Assembly (NCBI RefSeq): GCF_026898135.2
Contig: NZ_CP114035.2
Coordinates: 537,501 to 601,500, forward strand
DNA length: 64,000 nt
Reading direction: 5' to 3'
Source of the DNA: Pseudomonas fortuita
GTDB lineage: Bacteria; Pseudomonadota; Gammaproteobacteria; Pseudomonadales; Pseudomonadaceae
Under the pieces are notes generated by a model. The model saw nothing but the letters and a program-made list of their open reading frames with translations, was not told the DNA's origin and searched no databases. Positions 34,954 through 46,675 of the stretch are shown piece after piece (within the stretch, counting starts at the first letter, position 1; the number at the start of each line of letters is the position of its first letter). The position numbers and the translations under genes are program-made.

Positions 34954-35955
34954 ATGCAGATTTCGGTAAATGAGTTCCTGACTCCCCGCCACATTGATGT
35001 GCAGGTGGTCAGTCCGACCCGCGCCAAGATTACGCTCGAGCCTCTCGAGCGTGGTTTCGGCCATACCCTGGGCAACGCGCTGCGCCGCATCCTGTTGTCC
35101 TCCATGCCTGGCTGTGCAGTAGTCGAGGCCGAGATCGATGGCGTACTCCACGAGTACTCCGCGATCGAAGGTGTACAGGAAGACGTAATTGAAATCCTGT
35201 TGAACCTGAAAGGCCTGGCTATCAAACTGCACGGTCGTGACGAAGTTACGCTGACCTTGTCGAAAAAGGGTTCGGGGGTGGTTACCGCTGCCGATATTCA
35301 GCTGGATCACGATGTCGAGATCGTCAACCCCGATCACGTAATCGCGAACCTGGCGTCGAACGGCGCCCTGAACATGAAGCTCACTGTAGCTCGTGGTCGC
35401 GGTTACGAGCCGGCCGACTCCCGTCAAACCGACGAAGACGAAAGCCGTAGCATTGGCCGTCTGCAGTTGGACGCTTCGTTCAGCCCGGTGCGTCGTATCG
35501 CCTATGTGGTCGAAAACGCCCGTGTTGAACAGCGTACCAACCTGGACAAGCTGGTCATTGATCTGGAAACCAACGGCACCCTGGATCCTGAAGAGGCTAT
35601 CCGCCGCGCTGCGACCATCCTGCAACAGCAGCTGGCCGCGTTCGTCGACCTCAAAGGTGACAGTGAGCCTGTCGTAGTCGAGCAGGAAGACGAGATCGAT
35701 CCGATCCTGCTGCGTCCGGTTGACGACCTGGAACTGACTGTACGTTCGGCCAACTGCCTCAAGGCGGAGAACATCTACTACATCGGCGACCTGATTCAGC
35801 GTACCGAAGTAGAGCTGTTGAAGACTCCTAACCTGGGCAAGAAGTCCCTGACTGAAATCAAGGACGTCCTGGCCTCTCGTGGTCTGTCTCTCGGCATGCG
35901 CCTCGACAACTGGCCGCCTGCAAGTCTTAAGAAAGACGACAAGGCGACCGCCTGA
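34954..35955 (+). CDS. rpoA: RNA polymerase alpha subunit
   Basis: This 333-aa protein has an N-terminal dimerisation domain ([21 protein letters not shown]) and a C-terminal domain that binds UP elements and activators ([33 protein letters not shown]). It lies 22 nt after rpsD and 42 nt before rplQ. Confidence 0.98.
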
Positions 35956-35997
35956 TCGTCGTAATCACCGAACGTTGTGTTTGGTAAGGAATGAATC

Positions 35998-36384
35998 ATG
36001 CGTCATCGTAAAAGTGGACGTCACCTGAGCCGTACCAGCTCTCACCGCAAGGCTATGTTCCAGAACATGGCAGTGTCGTTGATCGAGCACGAGCTGATCA
36101 AAACCACCCTGCCGAAAGCCAAGGAACTGCGCCGCGTTGCCGAGCCGCTGATCACCCTGGCCAAGGAAGACAGCGTTGCTAACCGCCGTCTGGCCTTCGA
36201 CCGTACCCGTTCGAAGTCCGCTGTTGGCAAACTGTTCAACGACCTGGGCAAGCGTTACGCCACCCGTCAGGGCGGCTACCTGCGCATCCTGAAGTGCGGT
36301 TTCCGCGCTGGCGACAACGCGCCTATGGCGTACGTCGAGCTGGTTGATCGTCCGGTCGGCGGTGCTGTAGAAGCTGCTGAGTAA
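35998..36384 (+). CDS. rplQ: Ribosomal protein L17
   Basis: This 128-aa exit-side 50S protein ([20 protein letters not shown]) is the last gene of the alpha operon and is closed by a terminator 22 nt later. Confidence 0.98.
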   Translation: MRHRKSGRHLSRTSSHRKAMFQNMAVSLIEHELIKTTLPKAKELRRVAEPLITLAKEDSVANRRLAFDRTRSKSAVGKLFNDLGKRYATRQGGYLRILKCGFRAGDNAPMAYVELVDRPVGGAVEAAE

Positions 36385-36405
36385 GACGTTCTGTCTGCTA
36401 CAGAG

Positions 36406-36432
36406 AACCGGGCCTAGTGCCCGGTTTTTTGT
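36406..36432 (+). terminator. Alpha operon terminator
   Basis: AACCGGGC (36406-36413) pairs with GCCCGGTT (36419-36426) around a ctagt loop and is followed by a T-run. It marks the end of the ribosomal gene block. Confidence 0.92.
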
Positions 36433-36479
36433 GTCTGTTTGTATTGTTAATTTCTATTGATACAAGTCATGTAATGAAT

Positions 36480-36508
36480 TTGTCCCTGTAACCTTGCTCG
36501 TCGATACT
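36480..36508 (+). promoter_or_regulatory. Candidate katA promoter
   Basis: TTGTCC (36480-36485), a 17-nt spacer and GATACT (36503-36508) lie 47 nt before katA. Upstream, TTGTAT (36439-36444) and ATACAA (36460-36465) form an inverted repeat that could be a regulator site; it does not match the OxyR consensus as I know it. Confidence 0.5.
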
Positions 36509-36555
36509 CTCTCCAAGCCGATTAGCCGGCGCTTGAAGACCGATAAGGAGAGCCC

Positions 36556-37995
36556 ATGAGCAAGATTCTTACCACCGCCAGCGGTGCACCCGTAGCCGAC
36601 AACCAGAACTCCCGTTCCGCCGGCCCGCGTGGCCCGTTGTTGCTCGACGACTTCCACCTGATCGAGAAGCTCGCCCATTTCAACCGCGAGAACATTCCTG
36701 AGCGCCGTGTGCACGCCAAAGGCTCGGGCGCCTACGGCACCTTTACCGTCAATCGCGACATCACCCGCTACACCTGCGCCAAGCTGTTTGAGCAGGTCGG
36801 CAAGCAAACAGAAACCTTCCTGCGCTTCTCCACTGTCGGTGGCGAACGTGGCTCTGCAGACACCGAACGCGACCCTCGTGGCTTTGCCGTCAAGTTCTAC
36901 ACCGAAGAAGGCAACTGGGACATTGTGGGTAATAACACGCCAGTGTTCTTTATTCGCGATCCGCTGAAATTCCCCGACTTTATCCACACCCAGAAGCGCC
37001 ATCCGCAGTCCAACCTGAAGAACGCCCAGATGATGTGGGATTTTTGGTCACACTCGCCCGAGGCGCTGCACCAGGTCACCATCCTGTTCTCGGACCGTGG
37101 TATTCCGGACGGCTATCGGCATATGCACGGCTTCGGCAGCCACACGTACAGTTTGATCAACGCCAAGGGCGAGCGTACCTGGGTCAAATGGCATTTCAAG
37201 ACCCAGCAAGGCATCAAGAACCTCGCGCCGGCAGATGCTGCACGCCTGGCGGGTATTGACCCGGACTACGCCCAGCGCGACCTGTTCGAAGCCATTGAAC
37301 GTGGCGACTACCCGCGTTGGACCGTATGCATTCAGGTGATGAGCGAAGCCGAGGCTGCCAGCCGAGACGAGAACCCCTTCGACGTCACCAAGACCTGGTC
37401 GCAGAAGGATTATCCGTTGATAGAGGTGGGCGTGCTGGAGCTCAACCGTAACCCGCTCAACTACTTCGCCGAAGTCGAGCAGGCGGCGTTCGGGCCGAGC
37501 AACATGGTGCCAGGGGTTGGCCTGTCGCCGGACCGCATGCTGCAGGGCCGTGTATTCGCCTACGCAGACGCGCACCGCTACCGTGTGGGCACCAACCACC
37601 AGCACTTGCCTGTGAATGCGCCACGCTGCGCAGTCAACAGCTACCAGCGCGATGGCTCCATGGCCACGGGCAGCTATGGGAGTGCCCCTAACTACGAGCC
37701 CAACAGCTACGCTGAGGCGCCGAAGCAGTCACCACGCCATGCCGAGCCACCCCTGGCTCTGAACGGTTCGGCAGACCGTTTCGATCACCGTGAGGACACC
37801 GACTACTTCAGCCATGCCGGCGCGCTGTTCCGCCTGATGAGCGAAGGGCAGAAGGCGTTGCTGATCAGCAATATCGCCGGGACCATGGCAGGTGTCAGCG
37901 AAGACGTGATCCAGCGCCAGTTGCAGTACTTCTTCAAGGCTGACCCGGCCTATGGCGAAGGCATTGCCAAGGCGTTGGGCATCAACCTGGCCTGA
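36556..37995 (+). CDS. katA: Catalase (monofunctional, haem)
   Basis: This 479-aa small-subunit catalase converts hydrogen peroxide to water and oxygen. The distal His53 ([11 protein letters not shown]), the conserved Asn in [11 protein letters not shown] and the proximal Tyr in [12 protein letters not shown] are present. The length fits clade 3 catalases and the main housekeeping KatA of Pseudomonas. There is a strong ataaggaga ribosome-binding site. It is followed by its own terminator and by a ferritin gene, an iron and peroxide defence pair also seen in P. aeruginosa. Confidence 0.96.
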   Translation: MSKILTTASGAPVADNQNSRSAGPRGPLLLDDFHLIEKLAHFNRENIPERRVHAKGSGAYGTFTVNRDITRYTCAKLFEQVGKQTETFLRFSTVGGERGSADTERDPRGFAVKFYTEEGNWDIVGNNTPVFFIRDPLKFPDFIHTQKRHPQSNLKNAQMMWDFWSHSPEALHQVTILFSDRGIPDGYRHMHGFGSHTYSLINAKGERTWVKWHFKTQQGIKNLAPADAARLAGIDPDYAQRDLFEAIERGDYPRWTVCIQVMSEAEAASRDENPFDVTKTWSQKDYPLIEVGVLELNRNPLNYFAEVEQAAFGPSNMVPGVGLSPDRMLQGRVFAYADAHRYRVGTNHQHLPVNAPRCAVNSYQRDGSMATGSYGSAPNYEPNSYAEAPKQSPRHAEPPLALNGSADRFDHREDTDYFSHAGALFRLMSEGQKALLISNIAGTMAGVSEDVIQRQLQYFFKADPAYGEGIAKALGINLA

Positions 37996-38012
37996 CTCTA
38001 AGTGATAAGCAG

Positions 38013-38038
38013 AACCGCCCTCATTTGGGCGGTTTTTC
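38013..38038 (+). terminator. katA terminator
   Basis: AACCGCCC (38013-38020) pairs with GGGCGGTT (38027-38034), followed by a T-run. Confidence 0.9.
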
Positions 38039-38152
38039 AATGAATATCACTACTGTTTAACCGTTTTTTTGCGTCGGATTGCGCCTTTTTCAGTGACCGC
38101 AGGCAAAAGCTGGTTCACACTATGTGGCATAGACGTTTTCACATGGAGAACC

Positions 38153-38623
38153 ATGGCGATGCAAGGCCACCCAGACGTAATCAACTATCTCGTCACGCTG
38201 CTGAAGGGCGAACTGGCGGCACGCGACCAGTATTTCATCCATTCGCGCATGTACGAAGACTGGGGCCTTTCCAAGCTCTACGAGCGCATCAATCACGAGA
38301 TGGAAGAAGAGACGCAGCACGCCGATGCCCTGATGCGTCGCATCCTCATGCTCGAAGGCACCCCTGACATGCGCGCGGACGACCTGGAAGTCGGCAGCAC
38401 CGTGCCGGAAATGATCGAGGCTGACCTCAAACTTGAATACAAGGTGCGTGGCGCCCTGTGCAAAGGCATTGAGCTGTGCGAGCTGCACAAGGACTACGTC
38501 AGCCGTGACATTCTTCGAGCGCAGTTGGCTGACACCGAGGAAGATCACACCTACTGGCTGGAAAAGCAGCAAGGGCTGATCAAGGCCATTGGTCTGGAGA
38601 ACTACCTGCAATCGCAGATGTAA
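38153..38623 (+). CDS. bfrA: Bacterial ferritin of the BfrA/FtnA type (no haem ligand)
   Basis: This four-helix iron-storage protein is 156 aa from the ATG at 38153; a start two codons later at 38159 ([11 protein letters not shown], 154 aa) is equally possible. Counting from the second start, the dinuclear ferroxidase ligands Glu18, Glu51, His54, Glu127 and His130 are present, with Tyr25. The position equal to haem-ligand Met52 of E. coli bacterioferritin is Thr52, so it should not bind bridging haem. The neighbour katA and this substitution match P. aeruginosa BfrA, which was re-described as the ferritin FtnA. Many annotations still call it bacterioferritin. Confidence 0.92.
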   Translation: MAMQGHPDVINYLVTLLKGELAARDQYFIHSRMYEDWGLSKLYERINHEMEEETQHADALMRRILMLEGTPDMRADDLEVGSTVPEMIEADLKLEYKVRGALCKGIELCELHKDYVSRDILRAQLADTEEDHTYWLEKQQGLIKAIGLENYLQSQM

Positions 38624-38640
38624 TTAATCCACAGTTTCAA

Positions 38641-38680
38641 CAAAAAAAGCCCCTGGCACCGACGGTACCAGGGGCTTTTC
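38641..38680. terminator. Bidirectional terminator between bfrA and uvrA
   Basis: AGCCCCTGG (38648-38656) pairs with CCAGGGGCT (38668-38676). An A-run lies on the left and a T-run on the right, so it can end the plus-strand bfrA transcript and the convergent uvrA transcript. Confidence 0.88.
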
Positions 38681-38696
38681 ATTGCATCGGGAACAT

Positions 38697-41531
<2,835 letters not shown>

Positions 41532-41562
41532 TGCGGCCTCGCTCGGCGGGCATAAACAAAGA

Positions 41563-41592
41563 AGTATACGGCGCCCTGCCAGTACGCGGCAA
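41563..41592 (-). promoter_or_regulatory. Candidate uvrA promoter
   Basis: On the minus strand, TTGCCG (41592-41587), an 18-nt spacer and TATACT (41568-41563) lie 31 nt before the uvrA GTG. I see no CTG-N10-CAG LexA box in the intergenic region. Confidence 0.6.
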
Positions 41593-41660
41593 AGCGTCGC
41601 GTAGATGCCGTCAAGCTGTCGGACTGATAGAATCGCCGCCGGTTCACATGAGGTTAATCC

Positions 41661-43055
41661 ATGCACGACACCCACAACGAGCGCATGAGTGGCGGCGAAA
41701 CCCGCGCCGCTGGCGGCCTTGCCCTGGTCTTTGCCTTTCGTATGCTGGGCATGTTCATGGTCTTGCCGGTACTGGCCACCTACGGCATGGACCTGGCCGG
41801 CGCCACGCCAGCGCTGATCGGCCTGGCCATCGGTGCCTATGGCTTGACCCAGGCGGTACTGCAGATCCCGTTCGGCATGATTTCCGACCGCATCGGCCGT
41901 CGGCCGGTGATTTACCTGGGGCTGGTGATCTTTGCCCTGGGCAGCGTGCTGGCGGCACAGGCCGACTCCATCTGGGGGGTGATCGCCGGGCGTATCCTGC
42001 AGGGCGCCGGGGCGATTTCTGCCGCAGTCATGGCGCTGCTGTCCGACCTCACCCGCGAGCAACACCGGACCAAGGCCATGGCCATGATCGGCATGAGCAT
42101 CGGCCTGTCGTTCGCTGTCGCCATGGTCGTCGGCCCATTGCTGACAAGTGCCTTCGGTTTGTCAGGATTGTTCCTGGCCACGGCCGGGCTTGCCCTGGTC
42201 GGCATCCTGCTGGTCGCTTTTGTCGTGCCCAACACGCACAGCATTTTGCAGCACCGTGAGTCGGGTGTGGCACGCCAGGCCATCGGCCCGACCCTGCGCC
42301 ATCCGGACCTTCTGCGCCTGGACTTGGGCATCTTCGTGCTGCACGCCATCCTCATGGCCAGCTTCGTCGCATTGCCCCTGGCCTTCGTCGAGCGCGGGGG
42401 GCTGCCCAAGGAGGAGCACTGGTGGGTATACCTGACCGCGCTGTTCATCTCATTTTTTGCAATGGTCCCGTTCATCATCTACGGCGAAAAAAAGCGCAAG
42501 ATGAAACGCGTGTTGGCTGGCGCGGTCAGTGTCCTGCTGCTGACAGAGATATACTTCTGGGAGTGGGCTGACGGTTTGCGCGGACTGGTGATTGGCACCG
42601 TGGTATTCTTTACCGCATTCAACCTGCTGGAGGCTTCGCTGCCTTCGCTGGTCAGCAAGGTGTCGCCTGCCGGTGGCAAGGGGACGGCAATGGGGGTTTA
42701 TTCCACCAGCCAGTTCCTCGGCGCTGCCTTGGGAGGAATCCTCGGTGGCTGGTTATTCCAGCACGGCGGGCTGAACATGGTGTTCCTCGGTTGCGCGGTA
42801 CTGTGTGCCATCTGGCTGGTCGTCGCGTTGCGCATGAACGAGCCGCCCTATGTGACCAGCCTGCGCATGCCGCTGACGCCAGAGGCAGTCCGGGAAGCCG
42901 GCCTGACCGAGCGCCTGATGGCCGTGCCGGGTGTAACCGACGCCGTTGTGGTGGAAGACGAAGCCGCCATCTATATCAAACTGGATACGAAAATTTTGGA
43001 CCGTACGACCCTCGAGCGCCTGGTTAACCCGGCCTCTTCGGCGTGCGAAGCCTAG
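41661..43055 (+). CDS. YajR-type MFS transporter with C-terminal cytosolic domain
   Basis: This 464-aa protein has twelve predicted membrane helices and motif A ([13 protein letters not shown]) between helices 2 and 3. It is followed by a soluble C-terminal extension of about 70 residues (from roughly 390). The extension ([24 protein letters not shown]) looks like the ferredoxin-like YAM domain of E. coli YajR, a transporter with no settled substrate. It lies between uvrA (divergent) and ssb (9 nt downstream), and probably shares a transcript with ssb. Confidence 0.85.
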   Translation: MHDTHNERMSGGETRAAGGLALVFAFRMLGMFMVLPVLATYGMDLAGATPALIGLAIGAYGLTQAVLQIPFGMISDRIGRRPVIYLGLVIFALGSVLAAQADSIWGVIAGRILQGAGAISAAVMALLSDLTREQHRTKAMAMIGMSIGLSFAVAMVVGPLLTSAFGLSGLFLATAGLALVGILLVAFVVPNTHSILQHRESGVARQAIGPTLRHPDLLRLDLGIFVLHAILMASFVALPLAFVERGGLPKEEHWWVYLTALFISFFAMVPFIIYGEKKRKMKRVLAGAVSVLLLTEIYFWEWADGLRGLVIGTVVFFTAFNLLEASLPSLVSKVSPAGGKGTAMGVYSTSQFLGAALGGILGGWLFQHGGLNMVFLGCAVLCAIWLVVALRMNEPPYVTSLRMPLTPEAVREAGLTERLMAVPGVTDAVVVEDEAAIYIKLDTKILDRTTLERLVNPASSACEA

Positions 43056-43064
43056 GAGAACGTT

Positions 43065-43613
43065 ATGGCCCGTGGGGTTAACAAAGTCATTCTGGTCGGC
43101 ACCTGTGGCCAGGATCCCGAAGTCCGCTACCTGCCCAACGGTAACGCCGTGACCAACCTGAGCCTGGCCACCAGCGAGCAGTGGACCGACAAGCAGTCGG
43201 GCCAGAAGGTCGAGCGTACCGAATGGCACCGTGTGTCGCTGTTCGGCAAGGTTGCCGAAATCGCCGGCGAGTACCTGCGCAAAGGTTCGCAGTGCTACAT
43301 CGAAGGCAAGCTGCAGACCCGCGAGTGGGAAAAAGACGGCATCAAGCGCTACACCACCGAGATCATCGTCGACATCAACGGCACCATGCAGCTGCTTGGC
43401 GGCCGTCCACAGGGTCAGCAGCAGGGCGGCGACCCGTACAACCAGGGTGGCGGCAACTACAACCAGGGTGGCCAGCCCCAGCAATACAACCAGGCACCGC
43501 CTCGCCAACAGGCTCAGCGCCCGCAACAGGCCCCTCAGCGCCCGGCGCCGCAACAGCCCGCGCCTCAGCCGGCTGCGGACTTTGACAGCTTTGATGACGA
43601 TATTCCGTTCTGA
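43065..43613 (+). CDS. ssb: Single-stranded DNA-binding protein
   Basis: This 182-aa SSB has an N-terminal OB-fold (about 1-110, [21 protein letters not shown]), a Gln/Gly/Pro-rich linker and the acidic tail DSFDDDIPF that recruits replication and repair proteins. It lies 9 nt after the transporter gene and is followed by a strong terminator. Confidence 0.97.
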   Translation: MARGVNKVILVGTCGQDPEVRYLPNGNAVTNLSLATSEQWTDKQSGQKVERTEWHRVSLFGKVAEIAGEYLRKGSQCYIEGKLQTREWEKDGIKRYTTEIIVDINGTMQLLGGRPQGQQQGGDPYNQGGGNYNQGGQPQQYNQAPPRQQAQRPQQAPQRPAPQQPAPQPAADFDSFDDDIPF

Positions 43614-43642
43614 CACGACCGGTAACGCGTCCGCTACATCGA

Positions 43643-43670
43643 AAACCCAGGGCATTTCCCTGGGTTTTTT
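43643..43670 (+). terminator. ssb terminator
   Basis: AAACCCAGGG (43643-43652) pairs perfectly with CCCTGGGTTT (43658-43667), continuing into a T-run. A second imperfect G+C-rich hairpin (43675-43701) follows on the side of the convergent regulator gene; the rest of the gap to 43813 shows nothing I recognise. Confidence 0.92.
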
Positions 43671-43813
43671 ATGCGCGCCCCCTCCGATACTGAGGGAGCG
43701 CCGCGCCCCGCCGCGTAGCCAAGCTGCATGTTGAGGACTCGGCGTTGCGCCACTGATGCCAATGCCGCCGGCGTGTCAGCGGATTCGTGAGCACCCTCCA
43801 GCCTCGCTCATTG

Positions 43814-45208
43814 CTAGTAGAAAAGCCGTGGTTCGGATGAATCCAGCAAGCTGGCGAGTTTGGTCAAGGCAAAGCTGAGTTCGGCACGGCTTGGCGTCAT
43901 CAGGGCGATACGCACGCCACAGCTGGCGGGTGTGCGCTCAGGCAGAAACTGGCTGCCGCTGACCACGGTGACGCCATTGTTGCGCGCCAGGTTGGCGAAT
44001 TCATCGCTGGTCCATGGTTCAGGGAGTTCCAGCCAGATATGGAAACTGTTGGGCTGGCTGCGAATCTTGTACCTGCCCAGGATTTCCTGTGCCATAAGCT
44101 GCCGTGCGGCGGCTTCTTCCTGCTGCTCCCGCACCAGCTGATCGGCCATACCGCTGTTGATCAGGTTGCTGGCCAACTGGGCCATCAGCGGGGAGGGCAT
44201 CCAGACGCTGCTGCGCACCATGGACGACAACCGTGAAAGCGTTTGTGGCGGCGCGTAGAGGTAGCCGATACGCAGGGCCGGCAGCACGCTTTTGGACAGG
44301 CTGGTCAGGTACACCGAGCGCTCAGGTGCATAGGCGGCCAAGGGTTTGTAGTCAGGCGCCGGTTCGAGGAAACCGTAGATATCGTCATCCACGATGAACA
44401 GGTCGAACTCGCGGGCAATCTGCGCGATAGCCTCGCGACGCGCGTGCGGCATTACCGAATTGGTCGGGTTCTGGTGAGTGGTCACACATACCAGCAGCGA
44501 CGGCCGGTGCTCCTGGCAGGCGGCCCGCAAGGCCTCCGGAATCAGGCCGTGCTCGTCCATGGCTACCCCGCGCAAACGGCGGCCCATGCTGTGGGCAAGG
44601 GAGATGATGCCGGGGTAGCAGAGCGACTCGCAGAGGATCACATCATCGCTTTTCGACAAGCTGCTGATGGCCACCAGCAGCCCATGTTGAGCGCCGGAGG
44701 TCAGCACCACCTGTTGCGCGCGAGCGTCGGGCAGCCAGCGCTGAATCCAGCTGGCGCCAGCCTGCTTGTGCGTCGCATGGCCACCGTCAGTAACGTAGTC
44801 GAGCACTTGGTCAAGGTCGGGGGATGAGGCCAGCTCGGTAATTGCTCTGCGCAGCCAGTCGGCCATGTGCGCGTCGTTGGGCTTGATGATCGAAAGGTCA
44901 ATCTGGCCGCTTTCATGCTTGGGCGGTGCTGGCCGCAAAGATGCGGTGGGGGCAGGGGCACGCGCCGGCCGTTGCTGCAGGACGAAAGTCCCCCGACCAA
45001 CCTCGCCAACCACCAAACCCCTTTTGGCGGCTTCGTCATAGGCGCGTCCGATAGTGCCAGGCGTCACCTGTAATGACTCGGCGAGATCCTTGAGTGTTGG
45101 CAGGCGGTCGCCTGGCGCCAGACGGCCATTGCCAATGTCCTGTTCAAGAGCATCGGCAATCATCAGGTAGACCGGCTGCGCCAGGTCGCTGTAGTGAGGA
45201 ACCCACAT
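43814..45208 (-). CDS. MocR-type transcriptional regulator (GntR winged helix plus aminotransferase domain)
   Basis: This 464-aa protein has an N-terminal GntR DNA-binding domain (about 10-80; PGDRLPTLKDLAESL and TVGR-like TPGTIGRAYDEA). It is joined to a fold-type I aminotransferase domain with the PLP-binding Lys306 in SLSKS and the cofactor-contacting DDDIYGF near 274-280. MocR proteins usually sense PLP or an amino-group ligand and often control a divergent operon. The start MWVPHYSD at 45208 is chosen; 14 codons more are open upstream. It is divergent from an oxygenase-permease-dehydrogenase set, and the repeats in the shared intergenic region are likely its operator. Confidence 0.9.
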   Translation of the reverse strand: MWVPHYSDLAQPVYLMIADALEQDIGNGRLAPGDRLPTLKDLAESLQVTPGTIGRAYDEAAKRGLVVGEVGRGTFVLQQRPARAPAPTASLRPAPPKHESGQIDLSIIKPNDAHMADWLRRAITELASSPDLDQVLDYVTDGGHATHKQAGASWIQRWLPDARAQQVVLTSGAQHGLLVAISSLSKSDDVILCESLCYPGIISLAHSMGRRLRGVAMDEHGLIPEALRAACQEHRPSLLVCVTTHQNPTNSVMPHARREAIAQIAREFDLFIVDDDIYGFLEPAPDYKPLAAYAPERSVYLTSLSKSVLPALRIGYLYAPPQTLSRLSSMVRSSVWMPSPLMAQLASNLINSGMADQLVREQQEEAAARQLMAQEILGRYKIRSQPNSFHIWLELPEPWTSDEFANLARNNGVTVVSGSQFLPERTPASCGVRIALMTPSRAELSFALTKLASLLDSSEPRLFY

Positions 45209-45408
45209 GGAAATGGCACCAGAATCTGCAAGAACGCGGAAGCCTAGCACGAAAGCTCTTATCGGGGTAATCGCGTTTCCGATGTGTGAATTAACTCTAT
45301 TGGTGCGAATCGGCGCGTATCACTGCGGGCTCGCCTTGGCCGGGTGCGCACGCGCGTGATCACGCGTTAAAAGCGCTGCTAAAAGAAATCTTTTGAAATC
45401 AATAAGTT

Positions 45409-45507
45409 GATTGAGTCGATTCAATGATGGTGGCAATCGGCCAATTAAAGTAATTGAATCGAGTTTATTTTTGTAATTACAATGATTGAGTCGATGCAAT
45501 GTGGTGG
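45409..45507 (+). repeat. Direct repeats, candidate MocR operator
   Basis: Copy 1 (45409-45433) reads gattgagtcgattcaatg followed by atggtgg. Copy 2 (45484-45507) reads gattgagtcgatgcaatg followed by tggtgg. They are about 24 nt long with start points 75 nt apart. A shorter related element, attgaatcga, lies at 45453-45462. MocR regulators such as PdxR are known to bind direct repeats in divergent promoters. Confidence 0.7.
45454..45483 (+). promoter_or_regulatory. Candidate promoter of the oxygenase operon
   Basis: TTGAAT (45454-45459), an 18-nt spacer and TACAAT (45478-45483) are framed by the repeats. The short repeat overlaps the -35, and copy 2 begins immediately after the -10. Confidence 0.6.
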
Positions 45508-45618
45508 TGCCTGGAGCGGCACCTCTCGCTCGTATCGCTCAAGTGTGAACGGTTTCAAAAACCGCCGCGTCTGCCCGGCATAGCAAGACACCGAATGGCC
45601 AATGGAATAGCACCTGAA

Positions 45619-46644
45619 ATGGAAAGCGCACACCTGCAACAAGCAGCCGAGCCTCAAACCTCACTCGAAATCCGCCTGCCCTGGGTGGTCTCCAGCGCGT
45701 GGCAAACCTTGCTGAGCAATACGCCGCTCGATTTCGAAACCAGCAAAGAGCTTTACCCGCAACTGAAGGAGCAGGCGCAAGAGGTCCTGGGCAAAGCACT
45801 GTGCCAGCAAATCCGGGGTTTCGTTGAGGGTCCGCAACTGACCAGCATGATTGTGCGTAATTGCCCACGCGATCGCGATGTGCCTCCGACCCCTTACTCT
45901 GGTGTGCTCAGCCCGCGCAGCACGCCGATTGCCTGTCTTGTCAGCCTGACCATGCAGCATCTGATGGGCATCAACCCGGTTGTCTACGAGGGTGAAAATG
46001 ACGGGCGTCTGTTTCGCCATGTAATCCCTGCCCGTACTTCATCCAGCCAAAAGAGTTCACATGGCTCGCGGCTGCGCTTCTCCTATCACGTCGACAATCC
46101 GGACCTGCCATTGTCCTCCGAGCCGCTGGGTAGTGTTTCCTGCTGCCCGGAATACCTGTCGTTCTTCGGTATGCGCTGTGACCCGCGTATCAGTACCACC
46201 TTGGTCAACCTTGACGCAGTGATCGCGTCGCTGCCCTTGGCCACCGTGCGTGAACTGTGCGAAGCGCAGTTCGAAATCCGCCGCCCTGATTCGTTCACCG
46301 GTAACCGCCGTTGCACCGCTGAGTTGCCGGTACTGGTGCGCGGCCATTCAGGCGAGTGGCTGTGCCGCTTCGACAGCGAGAACACCCACGGGCTGAACCT
46401 GCGAGCCGAGCAGGCCCTGGCCACCCTGCGCGGTCTGTTGGAAACCCGGCGTTTCGATGAGCCTCACCTGCTGCTGCCAGGCGATTTCATGATCTTCAAG
46501 AACCAGCGCGTGCTGCATGCCCGTGATGGTTTCGAGCCGCAGAACGACGGTGCTGACCGTTGGCTGCTACGGGTGTTCGCGGTCAACGACCTGAACCGGG
46601 TGCGCTTTGCCCGGGCCGATCACCTTTACGAAGTGCTCTCCTGA
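45619..46644 (+). CDS. Fe(II)/2-oxoglutarate-dependent oxygenase, TauD/clavaminate synthase-like
   Basis: This 341-aa protein has the family's metal-binding facial triad: His157-x-Asp159 (FSYHVDNPDLP) and distal His300 (RVLHARDGF), followed by Arg314 or Arg318 for 2-oxoglutarate. The HARD...RxLLRxF ending is typical of the group that includes amino acid beta-hydroxylases such as VioC and AsnO, so a free amino acid or related acid is a plausible substrate; this is inference. The start is uncertain: 45619 is preferred (ggaat upstream), with ATGs at 45595 and 45499 also in frame. A permease gene follows after 31 nt and a dehydrogenase after that. Confidence 0.8.
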   Translation: MESAHLQQAAEPQTSLEIRLPWVVSSAWQTLLSNTPLDFETSKELYPQLKEQAQEVLGKALCQQIRGFVEGPQLTSMIVRNCPRDRDVPPTPYSGVLSPRSTPIACLVSLTMQHLMGINPVVYEGENDGRLFRHVIPARTSSSQKSSHGSRLRFSYHVDNPDLPLSSEPLGSVSCCPEYLSFFGMRCDPRISTTLVNLDAVIASLPLATVRELCEAQFEIRRPDSFTGNRRCTAELPVLVRGHSGEWLCRFDSENTHGLNLRAEQALATLRGLLETRRFDEPHLLLPGDFMIFKNQRVLHARDGFEPQNDGADRWLLRVFAVNDLNRVRFARADHLYEVLS

Positions 46645-46675
46645 TTTCTCTTCATTTTTCGACGGAATTACTGCT

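Larger units (their letters stand above)
45209..45618. promoter_or_regulatory. Divergent regulatory region between the MocR regulator and the oxygenase operon
   Basis: This 410-bp region is clearly more A/T-rich than its surroundings between about 45360 and 45500. It holds the direct repeats and promoter listed separately and a short G+C-rich stretch with cgcgtgatcacgcg (45352-45365, a palindrome). An open frame extends from the oxygenase to an ATG at 45499, but that ATG lies inside a repeat copy and the extra codons look non-coding. Confidence 0.7.

Noticed and set aside
41532..41660. LexA (SOS) box between uvrA and the transporter
   Set aside because: I searched for CTG-N10-CAG by eye on both strands and found no match.
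41532..42065. In-frame N-terminal extension of uvrA by 178 codons
   Set aside because: The UvrA family begins at the GTG at 41531. The extension overlaps the divergent transporter gene and the likely uvrA promoter.
45499..45618. Longer start for the MocR-linked oxygenase
   Set aside because: The ATG at 45499 lies within a copy of the direct repeat and the added residues look non-conserved. The choice of 45619 is still uncertain.
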